This document shows, in pieces, positions 54,210-61,145 of a DNA stretch of 64,000 nucleotides; position 1 is the stretch's first letter; every line of letters starts with the position of its first letter. Location of the stretch: NCBI GenBank assembly GCA_009774145.1, contig VSND01000003.1:62001-126000 (forward strand), written 5' to 3'. Source of the stretch: Lachnospiraceae bacterium (GTDB lineage: Bacteria > Bacillota > Clostridia > Lachnospirales > Lachnospiraceae). The position numbers and the translations under genes are program-made. The notes beneath the pieces are model-generated. The model had not been told where the DNA came from. It ran no database searches and worked only from the letters and a program-made list of their open reading frames with translations.

Positions 54210-55534
54210 CAACGGATATACTGAAAGACTGGCTGCGGGACCTGCCTATGCAGTTCCTGGGAAAAAAGAATATAGAAGTCCTCATAAAAGCATTTGCCAG
54301 GCAGATGCAGGAGCTTGACACGGTATTTGACGAGCTGAACAGCAAGACCGACCTCGATACTGCTATGGGGCAGAATCTGGATTATGTCGGAACCATCATC
54401 CCACTTACCAGGAAGGAGGCAGGAGAGCTGGCTGGCCTTAATGTAGAGGAGCCAGTCATTTCGGATGAAAGGTACCGGCAGTTTTTGAGGTATAAGCTCC
54501 TGGTAAATACCAATGAATGTACCTACTATGACCTTATGGATGGGCTTGCGCTCCTCTGGGATGTTTCCCCTATCTACTACATTGAAGACCCGGATATGCC
54601 GGCAACAATCATCCTCACCATGCCATTCCTAAAGCCTGGAGGGGAGGTAGTGACGCTGGGAGAGGTTCCGATGGTAAAAGCCGCTGGTGTACGGATAGAA
54701 TTTGAGTACCGCATCAAGGTAGTGGTGGAGACGCTTGTGAGATGGATATACAGCGTCTACAATGTGCCTCTCACAAACCAGCTGGTATGCGGAACGCATC
54801 CGCGCCGGGGTTCCCTGGGGAGGATTTATCTGCTCCAGACAGAGATAGGTATAAAAGAGATTCAGCGTGTATTTGAGCTAAAAAAGACCGGCACAATCCG
54901 GGTGGGAGGAAAGCTGTACGATTCCACCATAGGCGAGGTAATTACAGAGGATGTGCAAATAGAAATCAATTCATCGTATGAGGTGCAGAACGTCATCCTG
55001 GCAGGCCAGATTGTCTGTGGGACGCATCCGCACCAGGCGGTAAATGGAGTATTCATAGGAGCGGATGCAGTAGTCGGCGGAAACGTGACGAGTGCATCCG
55101 CTTTCGTTCCATTGTCCGGCACAGTGCCAGGGCAATCAACAGAAAGCGTTATGATAGGCAGCTGCATTGAGGCCGGGAAAACCATCAGCAATGTGGCCGA
55201 TGACGTGCCGCTCTCCGGTACCATGATAACCGGAGGGCAGAAGCCGGGGAAATCGCTAATCGTATCGGCAGGCGTCTCCAGCAAAGAGCCGTCTGTCCGG
55301 ATCGCGGCGGCGGATGCCAAAAAGTGCGGTACCGGCGGAGAGGAAATGCTGGTTATTTCTTCCGGAATATCCAGCAGTCCGTCAGTGTCTATCGCAGCGG
55401 CAGACGCTAAAAAATGCGGAGCTAAAGAGGAGACAGTCCTTTCCATATCGGCAGGAGTCTCCGGAGAAAAACCATCTGTCTACATCACGGCGGCAACATC
55501 GCGGAGATGCGGTACCGGCGTTTGTGGAAAATAA
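54206..55534 (+). CDS. DUF2612 baseplate protein with C-terminal repeats
   Basis: 442 residues, GTG start overlapping the previous stop. First about 150 residues (WLRDLPMQFLGKKNIEVLIKAFARQ, MGQNLDYVGTIIPLTRKEAG) are gpI/DUF2612-type. Then two CGTHP-containing units (about 190 and 270) and, at 350-438, three repeats of about 31 residues ending in AAADAKKCG or a variant. Probably the platform carrying the DGR-diversified adhesin. Confidence 0.85.
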   Translation: MTTDILKDWLRDLPMQFLGKKNIEVLIKAFARQMQELDTVFDELNSKTDLDTAMGQNLDYVGTIIPLTRKEAGELAGLNVEEPVISDERYRQFLRYKLLVNTNECTYYDLMDGLALLWDVSPIYYIEDPDMPATIILTMPFLKPGGEVVTLGEVPMVKAAGVRIEFEYRIKVVVETLVRWIYSVYNVPLTNQLVCGTHPRRGSLGRIYLLQTEIGIKEIQRVFELKKTGTIRVGGKLYDSTIGEVITEDVQIEINSSYEVQNVILAGQIVCGTHPHQAVNGVFIGADAVVGGNVTSASAFVPLSGTVPGQSTESVMIGSCIEAGKTISNVADDVPLSGTMITGGQKPGKSLIVSAGVSSKEPSVRIAAADAKKCGTGGEEMLVISSGISSSPSVSIAAADAKKCGAKEETVLSISAGVSGEKPSVYITAATSRRCGTGVCGK

Positions 55535-55553
55535 ATGAAGGAGGTGCAGGAAA

Positions 55554-55871
55554 ATGTCTTTTTGGTCAACTGAATTTATGAATGACCGGAGGAACGACTG
55601 GCTGAAAGCCCTGGTGCTGTTTGAGTACCGTGTGGGTGACGCCTGGTATAAGGCTAAAATCAATACCAAGCGCATAGTCGGGAACACGGTGGAAGTCATC
55701 GTGAGCCTTCCCAGGGTTTCCACCGGATCACAGACTATCACGGCGGTCAGGATAATCGACGTGAAGGGGAAACAGTGCGGCTACCAGGAGACGAAGGTGG
55801 TGAGGGCCACGAACCAGGGGGTACTCGTAAAATTTGAGTTCCCAATCTATGAGAAGGAGGTTGAGCAGTAA
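55554..55871 (+). CDS. Tail fibre region protein, unknown
   Basis: 105 residues; beta-rich with LVLFEYRVGDAWYKAKI. Follows AAGGAGG and ends on the next start codon. Position between baseplate and adhesin suggests a fibre adaptor. Confidence 0.65.
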   Translation: MSFWSTEFMNDRRNDWLKALVLFEYRVGDAWYKAKINTKRIVGNTVEVIVSLPRVSTGSQTITAVRIIDVKGKQCGYQETKVVRATNQGVLVKFEFPIYEKEVEQ

Positions 55872-56341
55872 TGTACGGTAGAGAGCAGCCATATCTACAC
55901 AAAAACGCGACCGGCACATACGTCAAGACGCCGTGGGTGGATGACGTGCCGGGCATCCAGGAGGGGACGCCGCAGGACGAGTTCCATTTCAACAACATCG
56001 AGGATGGGGTGGACAGCGGAAACCTCCTGGGGGAGTTCCTGGCGGAAGTCGTGTATAAGCACGAGCGCCAGATCAGCAACGTGGGCGGCGAAGTCATCAC
56101 CAGGACGCTCAAGAACACCAACGAGGATTTCTACAACAATAATTCCGCCCAGACGGTGGCGCTGTCTGTGGCAAGGGATACCCTGGACTACCGGGTGGAT
56201 GCAGAAATCCAGGGTGATGTAACCAATGTTGGCGATGTAGTCATCTATGACAAGCAGCTGAACGGTTTCAAGGTCAAATACACCGGGAGCGCCCCGGAAG
56301 TAACGCTGAAGCTGTATGTCCACGGAGGTAATGCGGCATGA
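55871..56341 (+). CDS. Tail fibre region protein, unknown
   Basis: 156 residues. N-terminal YVKTPWVDDVPGIQEGTPQ and DEFHFNNIEDGVD recall the adaptor ends of phage fibres that bind a baseplate; the C-terminal half is beta-rich. Coupled to both neighbours by one- or four-base overlaps. Confidence 0.65.
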   Translation: MYGREQPYLHKNATGTYVKTPWVDDVPGIQEGTPQDEFHFNNIEDGVDSGNLLGEFLAEVVYKHERQISNVGGEVITRTLKNTNEDFYNNNSAQTVALSVARDTLDYRVDAEIQGDVTNVGDVVIYDKQLNGFKVKYTGSAPEVTLKLYVHGGNAA

Positions 56342-56517
56342 GTGCAAATGTTATCATCCGGAGTGACGAGAGGAACCACCAGCGCGACCAGGCGCTAAGG
56401 GAGTATGGAATCGACCCTTCCAGAGCATCCGCACATCAGAAGGATATGGCGGACTGCATCGCTATGGAAACCAACAGAGCCTACCATGAGGCGCACAGAA
56501 TAGGAGGTAAGAGGTAA
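56338..56517 (+). CDS. Small phage protein
   Basis: 59 residues (MSANVIIRSDERNHQRDQALREYGI...), charged and helical. Overlaps both neighbours by one or four bases. Unknown role, perhaps a chaperone-like part of the fibre operon. Confidence 0.6.
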   Translation: MSANVIIRSDERNHQRDQALREYGIDPSRASAHQKDMADCIAMETNRAYHEAHRIGGKR

Positions 56518-56855
56518 TGAATGTAATCAATGTGAATGAAGGACCGAAAATGGAGTATTCCGTCAGTAAGAACAAAATCACGTTCGCTGACGAGCTGATG
56601 CTGAACCTGGAGAAACGCGAGAGGGACTATCCGGTCTCCATCGACATCTGCATTGACAAGTTCGGCATGGTGACTACCGGCCTGGGAGTGAGGTATGCTG
56701 CCCAGATTGAGATTCCGGAGCGCCAGTACACGGAGGAAGTCATTGACAATCCGGATTATGACCCGGAGGACCCCCAGAGCCAGAAAACAACCATCAAGAA
56801 GGAGCCGGTACCTTTCAACATGGCAAATGTCACACTTAAACTTTACGCAATCTAA
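56517..56855 (+). CDS. Phage protein upstream of the DGR target
   Basis: 112 residues, beta-rich (YPVSIDICIDKFGMVTTGLGVRYAAQIEIPE) with an acidic insertion. Start shares a base with the previous stop. Small proteins of this type precede variable adhesins; possibly a fibre-bound partner. Confidence 0.6.
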   Translation: MNVINVNEGPKMEYSVSKNKITFADELMLNLEKRERDYPVSIDICIDKFGMVTTGLGVRYAAQIEIPERQYTEEVIDNPDYDPEDPQSQKTTIKKEPVPFNMANVTLKLYAI

Positions 56856-56873
56856 GAAGGAGGATTTTATATC

Positions 56874-57947
56874 ATGGGAAATTACGACCAGTTTGCAGCA
56901 GCTGTAAAAGAGATTTCGGGAGGCAAGAATGTGGTTCTTCTGGATGACATGGATATGCCGTCCATTTATGTGCCTATCTACAAGATGAAAAATAGTGACC
57001 TGGTTACTGGATTGAGCCAGAATATCCATCCTGCTTTCAGTGTGGCAGAGAACGGCGCCCAGGTGGAACGTTCTGTATTCTATTATTCTAAGTATCAGAA
57101 CGTGATTATCAACGGCAGAGCCTACTCCCTGGCACACAGAGACCCCAATGTGTACATCAATTTCGACCAGGCAAAGATAGCCTGCGATGCAAAGGGGCCT
57201 GGATTCCACTTGGGGACGATGGCAGAATGGGCCTGCATTGCCCTCTGGTGCCGGAAGAATGGAACGATGCCGCGTGGCAACAACAGCTACGGATGCGATC
57301 ACGGCCACAGCTATGAGAAAGGCCAGGTAAGCTACCAGTACACAGACAGCGGAAAACAGTATGACGGACGTACATTTACCGGTTCCGGTCCGGCAACCTG
57401 GGGGCATGACTGGACACAGTTTGGCATCCAGGACATGAACGGCAACGTCTGGGAGTGGGTAGGCGGCATGCGTCTGAAAGAAGGAGAAATCCAGGTGATT
57501 CCGTACAACAATGCAGCACTCGGAGCGGACTGCGACCAGGGGCCTTCCTCTACTCTCTGGAAAGCTATCAAGAATGATGGTTCCCTGGTGGAGCCTGGGA
57601 CGGCTGCAACTCTGAAATATGACTGGGTGTCCGGCAAGATTCAGCTGACAACCGGAATTACTGTCGCGGCGGATGCCGGGCGTTACTGCGAGTACAAGGA
57701 TATGTCGCTGGCAAGCGGCCTGACGGCTCCGGAGCTGGCGAAAGTCCTTCTGATTTATCCGGATGAACCCGGAGGAGATTACGCTGGGGACGGTCATTGG
57801 ATGAACAACGCCGGAGAACGTTTGCCGGTCTGTGGGGGCAGCTGGTACAGCGCCGCGAACGCTGGCGTGTTCAGCGTGTATTTGTACAGCCCGCGCTCGA
57901 ACTCGTACCACGACGTTGGTTTTCGCTCCGCTTATGTAGAACTGTAA
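56874..57947 (+). CDS. DGR-diversified tail adhesin, C-type lectin / FGE-like
   Basis: 357 residues. N-terminal half anchors to the tail; the C-terminal half carries the FGE-sulfatase/C-type-lectin pattern (FHLGTMAEWACIALWCRK, MNGNVWEWVGGM). It ends in the variable segment RLPVCGGSWYSAANAGVFS..., where residues 319, 323, 325, 326, 334, 336, 338, 339, 345 and 347 differ from the template reading. The fixed RSNS and GFRSA frame hold the loop. Presented on the phage tail, it should bind host surface receptors with altered specificity after each mutagenic event. Confidence 0.92.
   Translation: MGNYDQFAAAVKEISGGKNVVLLDDMDMPSIYVPIYKMKNSDLVTGLSQNIHPAFSVAENGAQVERSVFYYSKYQNVIINGRAYSLAHRDPNVYINFDQAKIACDAKGPGFHLGTMAEWACIALWCRKNGTMPRGNNSYGCDHGHSYEKGQVSYQYTDSGKQYDGRTFTGSGPATWGHDWTQFGIQDMNGNVWEWVGGMRLKEGEIQVIPYNNAALGADCDQGPSSTLWKAIKNDGSLVEPGTAATLKYDWVSGKIQLTTGITVAADAGRYCEYKDMSLASGLTAPELAKVLLIYPDEPGGDYAGDGHWMNNAGERLPVCGGSWYSAANAGVFSVYLYSPRSNSYHDVGFRSAYVEL
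57818..57932 (+). repeat. DGR variable repeat (VR)
   Basis: 115 bases, aligned without gaps to the template repeat at 58475-58589. Ten differences, at 57828, 57841, 57846, 57850, 57874, 57879, 57885, 57889, 57906 and 57912: all are A in TR, six become G and four T. The last 18 bases before the end (through CGCTCCGCT) are identical in both and act as the initiation-of-mutagenic-homing part. Confidence 0.97.
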
Positions 57948-57970
57948 AACTGCCCACTGAATCACTGACC

Positions 57971-57988
57971 GCCCTGCGGTAGCAGGGC
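57971..57988 (+). repeat. DGR hairpin/cruciform after VR
   Basis: Perfect 7-base stem GCCCTGC / GCAGGGC with tetraloop GGTA, 38 bases after the VR end. A GC-rich stem of 7-10 bases with a 4-base loop (GRNA type) at this place is a known target-recognition element of DGRs. No T run, so it is unlikely to be a terminator. Confidence 0.8.
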
Positions 57989-58008
57989 TATAACTTTACG
58001 GAGGCAAT

Positions 58009-58422
58009 ATGTCTGAAAAGAGAGCTGCCACTACCGGCGGCATAAGCAAGCAGGAGGCGGAAAATCTCCAGATAAGGCAGAAAGTATTAGACATGGCCGC
58101 GTATGCGATGCCGCTCATAGAACGGTGGAGCGTGGCGCACCAGAAACTCCTGGGAGATGACATCGCCCACTGCATGAATGAAATGGTAGAGCTTGCGGCA
58201 GCTCTCCAGTTCGAGCAGAATAAGAAAACTCCGTGCAAAAATCTGGATATGAAGAATAAAGCCTTGCAGGATTTTATCACCCTGGCATATGCGCTGAAAT
58301 ATCTGAAAGGTTCATCGTCCTATGATGAATGGACGCGCCGGTCAAAAGAAATCGGCGCGATGATTGGAGGGTATAAAAAGTACATATACGAGGAGACGCC
58401 TGCAGCAAAGGGCAAGAGGTAG
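58009..58422 (+). CDS. avd: DGR accessory variability determinant (Avd)
   Basis: 137 residues, mostly helical: a four-helix-bundle pattern (MPLIERWSVAHQKLLGDDI, CMNEMVELAAALQFEQNK, ALQDFITLAYALKYLKG, WTRRSKEIGAMIGGYKKYI) with many basic residues. Avd forms a pentameric barrel that binds RT and TR RNA and is required for cDNA synthesis. Located exactly between target gene and TR with ACGGAGGC before the ATG. Confidence 0.87.
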   Translation: MSEKRAATTGGISKQEAENLQIRQKVLDMAAYAMPLIERWSVAHQKLLGDDIAHCMNEMVELAAALQFEQNKKTPCKNLDMKNKALQDFITLAYALKYLKGSSSYDEWTRRSKEIGAMIGGYKKYIYEETPAAKGKR

Positions 58423-58474
58423 GGAGGCATCCGGGAATACCGGGTGCTTTCCTTTTGGGAGCAGGCTATACACT

Positions 58475-58589
58475 ACGTTTGCCGATCTGTGGGGGCAACT
58501 GGAACAACGCCGCGAACGCTGGCGTGTTCAACGTGAATTTGAACAACCCGCGCTCGAACTCGAACCACAACGTTGGTTTTCGCTCCGCT
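58475..58589 (+). repeat. DGR template repeat (TR)
   Basis: 115 bases with 25 adenines, many in AAC codons when read in the VR frame (the typical TR design that gives Ser, Tyr, Asp and others but no stop). Source RNA for adenine-mutagenic reverse transcription. Located 52 bases after avd. It lies in an unexpressed frame; the ORF at 58455 that covers it is a chance reading. Confidence 0.97.
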
Positions 58590-58816
58590 CTACTCTCATA
58601 TGCCAGAACCGGTCAGATTACGGTCTGCCCGGCAGTGCGAGAGATTAAAGGAGCCTGTTTCCGCTCCGGGCCGCAAGGCAGGAGAAAAATGGTGCCATGT
58701 GTGCGTATGTGGTGCCGCCTCTGTGGAGACAAACAAAGCAGAAGGCAACTCTGGAAACTGCAAGTAACACAAAATGTGAACGCCGCGACACAGAGATTTT
58801 TAGAGAGGATGACGCG
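58590..58816 (+). ncRNA. TR-RT spacer
   Basis: 227 bases between TR and RT. In the Bordetella phage DGR the region directly downstream of TR is needed as part of the RNA that primes cDNA synthesis and binds RT-Avd. Hairpin-forming parts are visible (GGAGC / GCTCC near 58648). No gene fits. Confidence 0.6.
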
Positions 58817-60013
58817 ATGAAGATAAAACGAGTGTTTGACCTAATCTTCTCTATGGAAAACCTACACGCCGCCCTGGAGGATGCCTCCAGCGGAAGGCGG
58901 TACCAGAAGGATGTCCTGGCGTACAATCTGGACGCCTGGGAAAAGCTCACTTTGCTAAGAGAGGAAATCCTAAGCGGCGGCTATTGCATAGAAAGGTATT
59001 ACATTTTCTATATCCATGAGCCAAAGCTGCGGATGATTATGTCAATATCCTTCCGTCATCGCATCGTCCAATGGGCGATTTACCGGGTGGTGAATCCGCT
59101 CCTGGTTCCGGGATACATCAAGGACACATACGGATGTATTCCCGGCAGGGGCAGCCTGGGAGCTATGAATCGGCTGAAATACTGGCTGGAGCTTGTCTCC
59201 CGGAAGGAAGGGGAAACCTGGTATTTCCTAAAACTGGATATAAGCAAATATTTCTACCGTGTATCACACCGGATACTGAAAGAAATCCTGGCAAAGAAAA
59301 TCAAGGATGAAAGAGTGCTGGAGATTCTGTACGGGATTATCGACTGCAAACATACGCCATTCGGCTTGCCACCTGGCAAGAATCCGGAGGATGTGCCGCT
59401 GGAGGAACGGCTTTATGATGTCGGGATGCCGATAGGGAACCTTTTGAGCCAGCTCTTTGCGAACATTTACCTGGATGCCCTGGACCAGTTCTGCAAGCGC
59501 GTCCTGGGAATCCGTTACTATATACGCTATATGGATGATGTGATTATATTGAGCAACAGCAAATTGCAGCTCCGGGAATGGAAAGACCGGATAGGCACCT
59601 TCCTGGAAGTGGAGCTGGAGCTTAATCTGAATCAAAAGACCTGCATCCGTCCGATAGCGCAGGGAATCGAATTTGTAGGATACAGAGTGTGGGCGGACGA
59701 AGTGAACGTGCGGAAAAGCACATCATTACGAATAAAACGGAACCTGGCCGGTGTCTGTGTGAAGTATGCCGAAGGGAAACTGACGCTCCAGGAAGTGACG
59801 CAGCGGTTCAACAGCTACATAGGGATGTTGGGCCATACAGACAGCCAGGCTCTTTTAGATAAGATATATCAAGAGATGGTTCTCACAACCGCGGAAGGAG
59901 GAAAGCTGGAGGATGGAGAGGAAGAACTTCTTTACATGCTCCCCATACAGCAGGAAATGCGTATGTCCTATGGGGAATGGGAAATGCGAAACGACTTGCA
60001 GCTGGTATGGTAA
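58817..60013 (+). CDS. DGR reverse transcriptase
   Basis: About 398 residues. Palm catalytic acids: D141 in FLKLDISKYF and D240-D241 in RYMDDVIIL. The characteristic DGR motif G-N-x2-SQ occurs at 207-212 (GNLLSQ), in place of the QGxxxSP of other RTs, followed by LFANIYLDALDQF. ATG 58817 follows AGAGAGGA; the upstream reading frame through TR is not used. Copies TR RNA with errors at A and, with Avd, inserts the product at VR. Confidence 0.96.
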   Translation: MKIKRVFDLIFSMENLHAALEDASSGRRYQKDVLAYNLDAWEKLTLLREEILSGGYCIERYYIFYIHEPKLRMIMSISFRHRIVQWAIYRVVNPLLVPGYIKDTYGCIPGRGSLGAMNRLKYWLELVSRKEGETWYFLKLDISKYFYRVSHRILKEILAKKIKDERVLEILYGIIDCKHTPFGLPPGKNPEDVPLEERLYDVGMPIGNLLSQLFANIYLDALDQFCKRVLGIRYYIRYMDDVIILSNSKLQLREWKDRIGTFLEVELELNLNQKTCIRPIAQGIEFVGYRVWADEVNVRKSTSLRIKRNLAGVCVKYAEGKLTLQEVTQRFNSYIGMLGHTDSQALLDKIYQEMVLTTAEGGKLEDGEEELLYMLPIQQEMRMSYGEWEMRNDLQLVW

Positions 60014-60094
60014 GTGTGAGCATTGCTTGAATTTCCACATACCGGCAGGGCAGGAGCCTTGTCTGGCATGTGCGAATTTAAGAATAGATTTAAG

Positions 60095-60117
60095 ACCGCC
60101 TGGAGAGGGCGGTTTTT
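60095..60117 (+). terminator. Terminator at the end of the DGR cassette
   Basis: Stem ACCGCC / GGCGGT with a 7-base loop followed by TTTT, about 80 bases after the RT stop. Confidence 0.75.
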
Positions 60118-60140
60118 CAGTGGAAGGAGGTGAAAAGGCT

Positions 60141-60470
60141 ATGGATAACCCGGTGACACATAGGGAGCTGGAGCAGTTCCGGCAGCTGATGGAGTCGGAG
60201 AATGAGCGGTTGAAGGAAGAAAACGACCGCCAGAATCACCGCATCGGAGTCCTGGAGAACAGCATCCAGAAGATGACCGACCTGGCAGCGTCCACAGAAA
60301 AGCTGGCGGTGAACATGCAGAACATGTTGAAGGTCCAGGAGGAGCAGAGCAAGCGCCTGGAGCAAATCGAGAACCGGGACGGCGAGAAGTGGCGGAAAGC
60401 GATGGCATACATCGGAACCGCGATACTGGGAGCTGTCCTGGCTATTGTATTTGCCAAGATTGGGCTGTAG
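60141..60470 (+). CDS. XhlA-like lysis protein
   Basis: About 109 residues: an N-terminal coiled coil (ELEQFRQLMESENERLKEEND), a second helical stretch, and a C-terminal membrane segment (YIGTAILGAVLAIVFAK). Typical of hemolysin XhlA proteins that associate with holin. GGAAGGAGGTGA precedes the ATG. The same frame is open upstream into the RT gene (see findings). Confidence 0.82.
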   Translation: MDNPVTHRELEQFRQLMESENERLKEENDRQNHRIGVLENSIQKMTDLAASTEKLAVNMQNMLKVQEEQSKRLEQIENRDGEKWRKAMAYIGTAILGAVLAIVFAKIGL

Positions 60471-60482
60471 AGGAGGCGAGGC

Positions 60483-60764
60483 ATGAAGGAAAAGAAAAGC
60501 GTCCGGACAATGGACATCATCCTGGCGGTGATTGCCGTTTTCCTGCTTCTCTTTATCGTGGTGATGGTGTGGCTTTACTACCAGACCGGGGCAATCCCGG
60601 ACACGCTCTGCACATGCGTATTTGCTGCCTGCGGAGGGGAGTGTGGAGTCATGGGCTGGATAAAGACCACGAAGGAGCGGCAGAGGGAGCGGTCATTCGA
60701 GCTGGAGGACAGGGAACACGAGGAACAAAGACAGAAAGAAATGGAGGCAAATCTGAATGAATGA
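60483..60764 (+). CDS. Small membrane protein of the lysis module
   Basis: 93 residues. One hydrophobic segment (about 13-33), then a Cys-rich loop (LCTCVFAACGGECG) and a charged helical tail. Overlaps the holin start by 8 bases. Perhaps a holin partner or spanin-like factor; unknown. Confidence 0.7.
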   Translation: MKEKKSVRTMDIILAVIAVFLLLFIVVMVWLYYQTGAIPDTLCTCVFAACGGECGVMGWIKTTKERQRERSFELEDREHEEQRQKEMEANLNE

Positions 60765-61125
60765 GATTTTATTTGAGCTTTTGAAGGTAGTTATCATGGT
60801 GGCAGTCATGCTTATCACGCGGTATGCCATTCCCTGGGTAAGGGAGCGCATCGGGGCGGATAAGCTGGCCCTGGCAGAGAAGTGGGTTCGGTACGCGGTA
60901 CTGAAAGCCCAGCAGGTCATGTGGGCTGATGATGGGCCGGAACGCAAGGCATACGTTACGGAGTTTCTGAAAGAGCTGCTTATTGAGAAGAACATTGCCC
61001 TTTCGGATGAACAGCTGGACATTCTGATTGAAGCAGCAGTGAAGCAGATGAAAATTGAAGCAGGCTCCGGTGTCACTATCAATAACTCTGCCGGTGAAGC
61101 TCCGGGAGAAAAGACTGCAAAATGA
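60757..61125 (+). CDS. LL-H family holin
   Basis: 122 residues: an N-terminal membrane segment (LLKVVIMVAVMLITRYAIPWV) followed by the ADKLALAEKWVRYAVLKAQQV helix typical of phage LL-H holins. Forms membrane lesions that let the endolysin out. Confidence 0.85.
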   Translation: MNEILFELLKVVIMVAVMLITRYAIPWVRERIGADKLALAEKWVRYAVLKAQQVMWADDGPERKAYVTEFLKELLIEKNIALSDEQLDILIEAAVKQMKIEAGSGVTINNSAGEAPGEKTAK

Positions 61126-61145
61126 TGTAGGAGGAGGGAAACGCT

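Noticed and set aside
57971..57988. Terminator after the adhesin gene
   Set aside because: No T run follows; the position and loop match a DGR hairpin.
58455..58820. Frame across TR
   Set aside because: It mirrors the VR frame because TR is a copy of VR; no ribosome binding site and the function is as template RNA.
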